From Archaeoglobales archaeon (GTDB lineage: Archaea; Halobacteriota; Archaeoglobi; Archaeoglobales; Archaeoglobaceae), in assembly GCA_029984855.1 (NCBI GenBank), contig JARQZL010000108.1, positions 1-36,404 of the forward strand: 36,404 nt of DNA. The letters are read 5' to 3'. The translations under genes and the position numbers were made by a program. Positions 24,173 to 30,627 of this stretch are shown one piece after another. Under the pieces are notes generated by a model that was given only the letters and a program-made list of their open reading frames with translations, had not been told where the DNA came from and made no database searches. Each line of letters starts with the position of its first letter. The stretch's first letter is position 1.

Positions 24173-25191
24173 AGGTAAAGGTGGCTGTATGTGGGTATGG
24201 TACAATCGGGAAACGTGTGGCAGATGCTGTAAGCTGCCAGAAAGATATGGAAGTTGTGGGAGTTGCCAAGACAAAACCGGATTTCGAAGCAAAGATGGCA
24301 GTAAGAAAGGGCTACAAGCTCTATGCTGCAATTCCTGAAAGAGCCGAGCTTTTTGAGAAGGCTGGCCTTCCAGTTGAAGGAACGCTTGAAGATATGATCC
24401 AGAAAGCCGATGTTGTTACTGATTGCAGCCCTGGAAAGGTTGGGGCTCAGAACAAAGCCACTTATTATGAGAAAGCCGGAGTCAAAGCAATATTTCAAGG
24501 CGGAGAGAAAAAAGATGTTGCTGAGGTTTCATTTAATGCCCTTGCAAACTACGATAAGGCAATAGGAAAGAGTTACGTAAGAGTCGTGAGCTGCAACACG
24601 ACAGGCCTGACAAGATTGCTTTACGTAATAAAGCAGAACTTCGGGATTAAAAAGGTGAGAGCCACCCTTATAAGAAGGGTTGTTGATCCCAAGGAGGATA
24701 AAAAGGGGCTCGTTAACGGTATCATGCCGAATCCCATAGCCCTCCCATCGCATCACGGCCCTGATGTGCAGACTGTTCTCGATGTTGATATAACAACGGT
24801 TGCTTTTAAGGTTCCAACAACACTCATGCACGTACATGCGTTGAACGTAGAGCTCGAAAAACAGGCAAAACCAGAGGATGTTGTCGAGGCTTTAAAGTCA
24901 GAACCAAGGATAATGCTTGTCTCAAGTGGTGATGGATTTACATCAACTGCAAAAATTATAGAGTACGCCAGAGAGCTCAGAACTCGCTATGACCTCTTCG
25001 AGAACGTTGTATGGGAGGATAGCATTGCAGTTGTTGACAATGAACTCTACTTAACCCAGGCAATACACCAGGAGGCAATAGTAATACCTGAAAATATAGA
25101 TGTGATCAGAGCAATGTTTGACATGGCAAGCAAAGAAGAAAGCATGAAGATTACAAATGAGAGCCTTGGGATTGGCAAATACCAGCTCTGA
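24169..25191 (+). CDS. gap: Type II (archaeal) glyceraldehyde-3-phosphate dehydrogenase
   Basis: This 340-residue enzyme converts glyceraldehyde-3-phosphate and phosphate to 1,3-bisphosphoglycerate, in glycolysis or gluconeogenesis. It has the Rossmann start VCGYGTIGKR (8-16) and active-site SCNTTGL (C142). RRVVDPKEDKKG and PSHHGPDVQTV are typical of archaeal type II, which uses NADP or NAD. The length is normal for the type II family. It overlaps CooT by four bases. The AT-rich end at 25202-25260 probably terminates the message. Confidence 0.95.
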   Translation: MKVKVAVCGYGTIGKRVADAVSCQKDMEVVGVAKTKPDFEAKMAVRKGYKLYAAIPERAELFEKAGLPVEGTLEDMIQKADVVTDCSPGKVGAQNKATYYEKAGVKAIFQGGEKKDVAEVSFNALANYDKAIGKSYVRVVSCNTTGLTRLLYVIKQNFGIKKVRATLIRRVVDPKEDKKGLVNGIMPNPIALPSHHGPDVQTVLDVDITTVAFKVPTTLMHVHALNVELEKQAKPEDVVEALKSEPRIMLVSSGDGFTSTAKIIEYARELRTRYDLFENVVWEDSIAVVDNELYLTQAIHQEAIVIPENIDVIRAMFDMASKEESMKITNESLGIGKYQL

Positions 25192-25201
25192 TTTTCCGTT
25201 A

Positions 25202-25262
25202 AGAGTTTTGCTTTTTCATTTACAGGCTTTCTGAAATTTTTATTTTACAAAAAATCAAATCG
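25202..25262 (+). terminator. T-rich terminator after gap
   Basis: The 73-base gap between the convergent gap and DUF211 genes holds T-runs (TTTTGCTTTTTC, AAATTTTTATTTT) in the plus sense and A-runs that read as T-runs in the minus sense. This is typical archaeal intrinsic termination, possibly used from both sides. Confidence 0.45.
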
Positions 25263-25264
25263 AA

Positions 25265-25552
25265 CTAATCCTGCTCGGTCTTCACTGATTCAACGAGGAC
25301 TTTTCCTGCAACTATCTCGTCAACGCTGTGAATAACTGCCCCAAGGTCTTCGATGGCCTGTTTTATTGCATTGAAGTCCATGCTGTTGCCAACCACCGTA
25401 ATCTTCAGGGTTTCGGTATTCTGGTCTATTTCTGCAAGACTCACATTGACTCCATCAACATTTTTTACTTCACTGAGCCTGAGAGCAAAATAAACGTTGT
25501 CGGGCTCATGGGGTTTCAGCACATCCAGCACAAGTCTCTTAAGTCCGGCCAC
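25265..25552 (-). CDS. DUF211 family protein
   Basis: This 95-residue archaeal protein has a ferredoxin-like fold family signature: RLVLDVLKPHEPDNVYFALR, VDGVNVSLAEIDQNTETLKI and DLGAVIHSVDEIVAGK. Family members form oligomers and the function is unknown. The start is GTG 25552; an ATG two bases upstream is in the wrong frame. It is divergent from the PHP gene with only 38 bases between, where TTAAAT could serve this gene. Confidence 0.85.
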   Translation of the reverse strand: MAGLKRLVLDVLKPHEPDNVYFALRLSEVKNVDGVNVSLAEIDQNTETLKITVVGNSMDFNAIKQAIEDLGAVIHSVDEIVAGKVLVESVKTEQD

Positions 25553-25590
25553 ATAGAAAGGTTTTTCTCCTGCCTATTTAATTTTGTCGC

Positions 25591-26232
25591 GTGTTCGATT
25601 TACATGTCCACTCAACCCTGAGCGATGGAGAACTCATTCCCTCTGAAATTGCAAGAAGAATGGCAGCAATTGGAAATGAAGGTGTAGCAATTACAGATCA
25701 TGCCGATTTTTCCAACACCTCAATAATAATGGATGGTCTTCGAAGGCTTCAGGACGTCAGGGACGATTACGAGGTTGAGATGATTTTTGGAGTTGAAATA
25801 ACTCATGTTCCGCCAGAGCTGATAGGAAAGGCTGTTGAGCTCGCATGGAGGGAGGGGGCAGAGATAGTCGTTGTTCATGGCGAGACCATCGTGGAGCCGG
25901 TGAAAGAGAGGACAAATGAGGCTGCTGTACAGGAGGAGATAGACATTCTTGCACACCCCGGCCTTATTGATACAAAAACAGCGGAAATTGCTGCATCAAA
26001 CGGAATTTATCTGGAAATATCTGCAAGAAATGGTCACTCTTTGACGAACGGGCATGTAGCAAATATTGCTAAGGATGCGGGCTGTGAACTGGTAATCAAC
26101 ACGGATGCGCACTCTCCCTCGGATTTTATCAATGATGCCCTTGCAAGAAAAATTCTCGAGGGGGCGGGTGTTAAAGATGTTGACAAAGTTTTTGAGAACA
26201 ACAGACGGGTTTTCCGTAGGAGAAGAAAGTAG
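25591..26232 (+). CDS. PHP domain phosphatase (histidinol-phosphatase-like)
   Basis: This 213-residue metal-dependent phosphoesterase has PHP motifs DLHVHSTLSDGE (from residue 3), AITDHADF, GVEITHV, ILAHPGL, EISARNGH and NTDAHSP. These metal ligands are complete. Histidinol phosphatase is a reasonable guess, but related short PHP proteins have other substrates. GTG 25591 places the first motif at the N-terminus as usual. Confidence 0.82.
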   Translation: MFDLHVHSTLSDGELIPSEIARRMAAIGNEGVAITDHADFSNTSIIMDGLRRLQDVRDDYEVEMIFGVEITHVPPELIGKAVELAWREGAEIVVVHGETIVEPVKERTNEAAVQEEIDILAHPGLIDTKTAEIAASNGIYLEISARNGHSLTNGHVANIAKDAGCELVINTDAHSPSDFINDALARKILEGAGVKDVDKVFENNRRVFRRRRK

Positions 26233-26271
26233 CTTATTGGGTTGAGGACATCTGCTGTCAGCGTAATGAAA

Positions 26272-26751
26272 TTATCTTATCAGCCTGACAGGTACGCCTC
26301 CGGCCAGAGCGCCTGGAGGGATATCTGAATTTACCAGCGAGTGAGCTGCTATTACTGCACCGTCTCCTATCTCTACTCCGGGCAAAACTGTGCAATTTGC
26401 TCCTATCGTCACATTCTTTCCTATCTTAACTTCACCAACCCTCAGTTCATCAACAAGGAATTCGTGTGCAAGCAAAACGGTATTGTATCCGATTATAGTG
26501 TTATCTCCGATCTCTATCAGCTCTGGAAAAAATATGTCAATCGTTGATTCGAGGCCAAATGATACATTTTTTCCAACTCTGACACCAATACGCCTGTAAA
26601 GCCAGCATTTAAGTGAAAGTGATGGGAGGATTCTGCAAAGAGCAACAACGATGTAGTTTAACGCAACCCTGAGCGGATGCTTTACTGAGGCCCAGTATCG
26701 AAGAGAGTTTTTACCTCTGCTCTTCAACACTATTCTCGTTTTTCTGGCCAT
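26272..26751 (-). CDS. Hexapeptide-repeat (left-handed beta helix) acyltransferase
   Basis: This 159-residue protein has a hydrophobic N-terminal third (LRVALNYIVVALCRILPS) and then hexapeptide turns: IGVRVGKNVSFG, IEIGDNTIIG, VKIGKNVTIGANCTVLPGVEIGDGAVIAA, closing with PPGALAGGVPVRLIR. This is typical of CoA-dependent O-acetyltransferases of sugars or lipids, trimeric. The expected catalytic histidine is in LLAHEFL. ATG 26751 is chosen because GAAGGTAAGC precedes it and an upstream extension is not family-like. It follows the TrmG10 gene by 34 bases. Confidence 0.82.
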   Translation of the reverse strand: MARKTRIVLKSRGKNSLRYWASVKHPLRVALNYIVVALCRILPSLSLKCWLYRRIGVRVGKNVSFGLESTIDIFFPELIEIGDNTIIGYNTVLLAHEFLVDELRVGEVKIGKNVTIGANCTVLPGVEIGDGAVIAAHSLVNSDIPPGALAGGVPVRLIR

Positions 26752-26785
26752 GTTCAGCTTACCTTCACACTGCTTTTCTTGTTTG

Positions 26786-27739
26786 CTATTTCTTTGAGCA
26801 GACGTAGATTCTTCTGGTAAGGCTGCCATGGATTCTGCACCTGAATATGTCCACAACTTCCAAGCTTTCTTCCACAATATCCATTATCTCTCTGTTTGAG
26901 ACAACTACTGCTCTGCCACCGGAGACCAGAACTCTGGCAAATTCCTGGGTTGCCATGCTGTAAAGCTCATTCAAATTCCCAAAGCTCTTAGATGACTGCA
27001 GGTACGGAAAATCTGTTGATATTCCATTGACAGATGTGCTTTTTATTGGCATCTGCCTCGCATCACCCCTGAGAACGCAGGGAGGCAGGCCATAACACCT
27101 GAGATTTTTTGCACAACCCGATATAATTTCACTGAAAGCATCCATCCCGGCATACTTCAGACCCATGAGACCAGCCTCTATTAAAAATCCACCAGTTCCA
27201 CACATAGGGTCGAAAAAAAAGCCATCTTTCAGAGCGATGTTTACAAGTGCTCTTGAAATTCTGGGAAGCATGACTCCCGGTTTAAAAAATGGTCTTCTTT
27301 TTGGATGCCTCTCTTCGAACTGTTTCGTATCCGTAATGTGTCTGAGTATCCCAACATATGCCTTATCAGCAAGATAGACTCGAACGACTGTTCTGGGGGA
27401 GGAGACACTGATTTTTGCACCTCTCTTCCATAATATCTCTCCAAGTTTACGCTCAAGCTCCTGACTTGATGTGTTTGTTCTTTCAATCTTTTTTACTCTC
27501 ACGCAGAGCGGTTGTTCTGGTACGGGTATCTCGAAAAATATCCTCTCAAGCTCGGAGTGTTCGCATATCTGCAAGAGCTCAGTTACCTCTTTTGTAAGGG
27601 CGAGGCGTGGAAAAAGGGCTTTATCCCCACTCGCAACAGCAATTCTGCCATCAATTATCTCTGGCAGAGAAAAAAGATACTTTATTTCCGCAATGGCTAT
27701 CTCCTCAAGTCCTCCAAGGAGGAGGAAGGCGTGCTTCAT
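26786..27739 (-). CDS. tRNA (guanine(10)-N2) methyltransferase (Trm11/TrmG10-like)
   Basis: This 317-residue protein has an N-terminal THUMP-type RNA-binding part (about 1-145) and a Rossmann methyltransferase domain with FFDPMCGTGGFLIEAGL (motif I, near 175-191). Motif IV reads STDFPYLQSS, with D-F-P-Y where many relatives have DPPY. Trm11-type enzymes methylate G10 in archaeal tRNAs. The ATG overlaps the SRP19 stop (ATGA, 27736-27739), so it is coupled to SRP19. Confidence 0.85.
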   Translation of the reverse strand: MKHAFLLLGGLEEIAIAEIKYLFSLPEIIDGRIAVASGDKALFPRLALTKEVTELLQICEHSELERIFFEIPVPEQPLCVRVKKIERTNTSSQELERKLGEILWKRGAKISVSSPRTVVRVYLADKAYVGILRHITDTKQFEERHPKRRPFFKPGVMLPRISRALVNIALKDGFFFDPMCGTGGFLIEAGLMGLKYAGMDAFSEIISGCAKNLRCYGLPPCVLRGDARQMPIKSTSVNGISTDFPYLQSSKSFGNLNELYSMATQEFARVLVSGGRAVVVSNREIMDIVEESLEVVDIFRCRIHGSLTRRIYVCSKK

Positions 27740-28047
27740 TTACTTCCTTTGCCTTTTCCTCTTAACTCCGCTATTTTTGCCGCTATCCTTCGTAAAAGCT
27801 CTGGCTTACTTTCAATTTTTGGTACAAGTACTCTTCCGCCCTCTTCCCACCAGCATTTTGGATATTTCTTCTCCTCTACCCTGCAGGGAATGCCAAGAGC
27901 TTTACACGCCTGAACGAGCTCTGTAAGCTTTACATTTGGCACGGAAAGCCTTCTGGCTATTTTTCTGCCTTTACTCCTGCTCTTTCGTTTGTCGAGGTAA
28001 AACGTCCATACAATCCATTCCCTATTTTTTTCACCTCTCAGGCCCAT
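27736..28047 (-). CDS. srp19: Signal recognition particle protein SRP19
   Basis: SRP19 binds 7S RNA and helps load SRP54 for membrane targeting. This 103-residue protein has family motifs EWIVWTFYLDKRKSRSKGRK, VPNVKLTELVQACKALG and KKYPKCWWEEGGRVLVP, with a basic tail (RGKGKGSK). Length fits the family. The first gene of a three-gene run with the methyltransferase and acyltransferase; GGAGG lies upstream of ATG 28047. Confidence 0.93.
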   Translation of the reverse strand: MGLRGEKNREWIVWTFYLDKRKSRSKGRKIARRLSVPNVKLTELVQACKALGIPCRVEEKKYPKCWWEEGGRVLVPKIESKPELLRRIAAKIAELRGKGKGSK

Positions 28048-28093
28048 TCCAGACTTCCTCCTGCTCTATATTAAATTATAATTGAGCTTTACC

Positions 28094-28876
28094 TCACCTC
28101 GTGGTGTTTCTAAAGGTTATCTCAACGAGGGGGTGCGGGGTGTCTTCGATCACTTCTATATCTCTGACTGACCTGATGCCCCTTTTCCTGACGAGTTTCT
28201 CTATCCCAAGTTCCACACTTTCGGGAATCTGGAGGATGTAAGCCTCCAAGCTCTTTATGCCCGCCTTTTTGGCAGCAATAACCCTGTGGTGGCCGTCTAT
28301 CAGATAAAATTTATTTCCCTTCTTTATAACAATCAATGGTTCTGCAAGGCCACGACGGAGTTCGTAAATTCTTCCCCTGAGCTCATCGGCATAAACTTTG
28401 GTCTGAGTTGGAATTAGCCTGTCAACTTCAACCTTGCCCCTTCCGACGCTGATACTTATTCCGTGAACTTTCTCTATCGTTCTTCTAAGCTTTTCAACCT
28501 TGCTCGGGTCTGCCCTCTCTATCTGGCTTCTTATAACATCTGCATTTGAAATTATGCCAACAAGTTTCCCGTCATCGTCAACCACGGGCAGTTTTGAGTG
28601 GCCAGTTCTGAACATGACTCTCGCAATATCTCTCAAGTCCATGTAGTCCCTTGCAACATACAGGTGTCTGCTCATTATATCTCTTATTTTCTTCTTGGGC
28701 TCTTTTTTAAGCAAATCCAGAGACGAGATGTAACCGACGACCTTTCCACTGTCATCTACAACAGGAAATCCATCGTGACCTGTTTTATGTATGAGGTTGA
28801 TTGCCTCTTCAATCGTATCTTCAGGTGAGAGAGTGAAAACATTTTTGGTCATATAGTCCGCTACTTTCAGCTTCAT
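28094..28876 (-). CDS. CBS-pair plus ParB-like domain protein
   Basis: This 260-residue protein has two CBS domains (about 5-55 and 65-118; HDGFPVVDDSGKVVGYIS and HSKLPVVDDDGKLVGIIS) that probably bind an adenine nucleotide. The ParB/sulfiredoxin-type domain follows, with GLAEPLIVIKKGNKFYLIDGHHRVIAAKKAG near 178-208. The DGHHR motif is also seen in the ADP-dependent serine kinase SerK of Thermococcus, so a small-molecule kinase rather than chromosome partitioning is likely. No parS or ParA gene is near. ATG 28876 is used; a TTG just before it is less likely. Confidence 0.8.
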   Translation of the reverse strand: MKLKVADYMTKNVFTLSPEDTIEEAINLIHKTGHDGFPVVDDSGKVVGYISSLDLLKKEPKKKIRDIMSRHLYVARDYMDLRDIARVMFRTGHSKLPVVDDDGKLVGIISNADVIRSQIERADPSKVEKLRRTIEKVHGISISVGRGKVEVDRLIPTQTKVYADELRGRIYELRRGLAEPLIVIKKGNKFYLIDGHHRVIAAKKAGIKSLEAYILQIPESVELGIEKLVRKRGIRSVRDIEVIEDTPHPLVEITFRNTTR

Positions 28877-28908
28877 CAAGATAACTTGGCTTCACTGAAT
28901 AAAAACTT

Positions 28909-29247
28909 TCAGCACGTCAGGTGCGCTGCCAGTACAGTCCTTTTCTTTTTAACAAGCTCATTGAATTTCCTCGTAGCCTTTTCTGTAATGGCCGTATATA
29001 CCTCTATTCCCTCGCTCTCAAGTTTATCGATTACGTCACTGCCAACCCTCATCGCCCCATACTTTCCCGTACCGAAAATGACTGCTTCCGGCTTTGCGTC
29101 AAGAATTGATACTACATCCTCCAGATGTACTCTGTGCCCCTCCTTCCTCCACCATTCAGCAACTTTACCGTTCCAGAATACCACAACATCACTTCTGTAT
29201 GTCTTTCCGTTAATTGTTATCCGTCCGAAGTCATAAGCGTCAATCAT
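28909..29247 (-). CDS. Mth938-like domain protein (DUF498)
   Basis: This 112-residue protein has the Mth938 family pattern: YDFGRITINGKTYRSDVVVF, then PEAVIFGTGKYGAMRV with the conserved G-T-G turn, and LESEGIEVYTAITEKATRKFNEL. In eukaryotes relatives (AAMDC, NDUFAF3) include a complex I assembly factor; the archaeal role is unknown. It is 32 bases from the CBS-ParB gene and probably in its operon. Confidence 0.85.
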   Translation of the reverse strand: MIDAYDFGRITINGKTYRSDVVVFWNGKVAEWWRKEGHRVHLEDVVSILDAKPEAVIFGTGKYGAMRVGSDVIDKLESEGIEVYTAITEKATRKFNELVKKKRTVLAAHLTC

Positions 29248-29299
29248 TACACGGTATTCTGTAGGGCTTTAGATATTCTTTTCTGTTTAAAACTTCATG

Positions 29300-29336
29300 C
29301 AGTTCAAATTAAAAAAATAAATTAAAAAAATAAAAA
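29300..29336 (-). terminator. T-rich terminator after DUF5320 genes
   Basis: The plus strand shows AATTAAAAAAATAAATTAAAAA, a near-tandem 13-base repeat, which reads as two T-runs in the minus sense directly after the stop at 29337. It probably ends the DUF5320 transcript and insulates the Mth938-like gene. Confidence 0.55.
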
Positions 29337-29558
29337 CTACTTACCGGAGGTGGTTTTGAGTTGTTCTATTCTTCTGTTTATCTCTTCAAGCTCTGCTTCA
29401 AGTTCCCTTTTTTCTTCTTCAAGAGCCCTCAGTTCATCTTCAGGCGTTGGATAGCTATAAGCCGGAGGGTAGGGGTAGGGCGGATATTGCCATGCAAGCC
29501 ATCGCCATCTCCAGCCTCTGCCCCATCCCCAGCCTAAGCCTGGCCACCACCAAGGCAT
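29337..29558 (-). CDS. DUF5320-like protein, C-terminal part
   Basis: This 73-residue frame begins [20 protein letters not shown], continues with a proline-tyrosine run ([21 protein letters not shown]), and ends with a coiled coil ([23 protein letters not shown]). That is exactly the second half of DUF5320 proteins. It is in the same frame as the preceding 61-residue frame and separated from it by a single TAA codon (29561-29559). A Shine-Dalgarno-like GGAGGTGG stands about eight bases before the ATG, so restart of translation on TAAATG is possible. The alternative is a nonsense mutation. Confidence 0.65.
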   Translation of the reverse strand: MPWWWPGLGWGWGRGWRWRWLAWQYPPYPYPPAYSYPTPEDELRALEEEKRELEAELEEINRRIEQLKTTSGK

Positions 29559-29744
29559 TTACCACCACCTCCGTCTAAACCTCCTGCTCCAGAATCTGCT
29601 GTATCTGCTGAACCACCTTCCGCCAAACGGAGGCCATACAGAGCGATTTGCGTATCCTGGCCTGTTATAGCCCGAACAGTAGCCTGCCTTTCTCCCGGTT
29701 CTGCTTCCCAGCCCCCACGGGCCTGTTCCATCTCCACCTGGCAT
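29559..29744 (-). CDS. DUF5320-like protein, N-terminal part ending in TAA
   Basis: MPGGDGTGPWGLGSRTGRKA (then GYCSGYNRPGY) is the strongly conserved N-terminus of DUF5320 proteins, small glycine-, arginine- and aromatic-rich archaeal proteins often found near Mrp/NBP35 ATPases and nitrogenase-cofactor-type proteins. The frame runs 61 residues to RRFRRRWW and then stops at TAA; the coiled-coil half continues in the same frame. ATG 29744 has a TATA-like TTTAAGTA about 25 bases upstream and a perfect palindrome next to it. Confidence 0.65.
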   Translation of the reverse strand: MPGGDGTGPWGLGSRTGRKAGYCSGYNRPGYANRSVWPPFGGRWFSRYSRFWSRRFRRRWW

Positions 29745-29747
29745 GTC

Positions 29748-29763
29748 TTGAATATATATTCAA
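29748..29763. promoter_or_regulatory. 16-base perfect palindrome at the DUF5320 start
   Basis: TTGAATATATATTCAA reads the same on both strands and lies three bases before the DUF5320 ATG, between it and the likely TATA region (29767-29775). A repressor bound here would block the start site. Confidence 0.55.
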
Positions 29764-29776
29764 AAATACTTAAATT

Positions 29777-29792
29777 TTTCGGTTGACCGAAA
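29777..29792. promoter_or_regulatory. Inverted repeat TTTCGGT-TG-ACCGAAA
   Basis: Seven-base perfect arms with a two-base centre sit just upstream of the DUF5320 TATA-like region and about 30 bases before that of the RAD55-like gene (29814-29821). The position suits an activator or shared operator. Confidence 0.5.
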
Positions 29793-29858
29793 CAATTCCA
29801 TAGTGGATAAAGCTAATATAGTATGAAAGACAAATAACAATTGTAGGTGATAATAATA

Positions 29859-30587
29859 ATGATGGAATTTCAACAGCAGTATCAGATTCCAAAAATAAGA
29901 AGTAAGCCCACAGGGATAACTCTCCTTGATAAGAGATTAGACGGAGGTTTGCCCGAAGGCAGCCTGGTATGCGTCTATGCAAACCCCATAAGCATGCCTG
30001 AGGCTTTCCTCTACCAATTCGCCTCCGTAAATAACACTTACTACTTCACAACCTCACGCCCTGCACAGTACGTTAAGGAGAACATAGAAGCCATGGGGTT
30101 CCCGGCAGATAATATCGAGTTTATTGATGTATTCTCCCAGTACTATCTCAACGAGTACGGGCAGTTCGTGCTTGAGGATCGTTACAGAGATAAGGAAATA
30201 TTCGACTTCATTGACCACCACATAAACGAGATACTATCAAAGCAGGAAGATTGCACGGTTATATTCGACTCAATATCCTTTTTCCTGAAGCTGGATGTTG
30301 GAAGGGGGTTGAAAGAGTGGCTTATTAACAAGCTGTACATAGCGTCAAAGCAGAGTAAAGATCTGTACTACATCTATATGATGAAGGGTGTCCATCCAGA
30401 TGACATAGTTTACATGGTGGTGGACATCTGCGATGTCGTATTTGACATAGACACAGAGCGTTTGGGAGATCGCATATCCAGCAGGCTGGCAATTCCGAAG
30501 ATAAGGAATAAACCGCCAATGATGGAGACGTTCAAGTTCTACATAAGCGAGGGTGTGCAGATAGATACTTCAAAGGATATCGCTTAG
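29859..30587 (+). CDS. RAD55/KaiC-like RecA-fold protein lacking Walker A
   Basis: This 242-residue protein has the KaiC/RAD55 beginning PTGITLLDKRLDGGLPEGSL, but where the Walker A loop (GxxGxGKT) belongs it reads VYANPISMPEAFLYQF. The Walker B-like strand CTVIFDSISFF is kept. ATP hydrolysis is thus improbable, while the fold and assembly may remain, as in recombinase paralogues that act as structural subunits. ATG 29859 is set by AGGTGAT seven bases upstream; a GTG at 29847 lies in that ribosome site. A TATA-like TAATATAG is at 29814-29821. It is divergent from DUF5320. Confidence 0.8.
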   Translation: MMEFQQQYQIPKIRSKPTGITLLDKRLDGGLPEGSLVCVYANPISMPEAFLYQFASVNNTYYFTTSRPAQYVKENIEAMGFPADNIEFIDVFSQYYLNEYGQFVLEDRYRDKEIFDFIDHHINEILSKQEDCTVIFDSISFFLKLDVGRGLKEWLINKLYIASKQSKDLYYIYMMKGVHPDDIVYMVVDICDVVFDIDTERLGDRISSRLAIPKIRNKPPMMETFKFYISEGVQIDTSKDIA

Positions 30588-30627
30588 TTTTAAGTTAAAA
30601 TGCGTCAGCTCCAATAATGCTAACTTT

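Noticed and set aside
26235-26255. Short similarity (TTGAGGACAT-TGC) to 34656-34672
   Set aside because: Only about 14 bases match, both in intergenic DNA; too short to call a repeat family.
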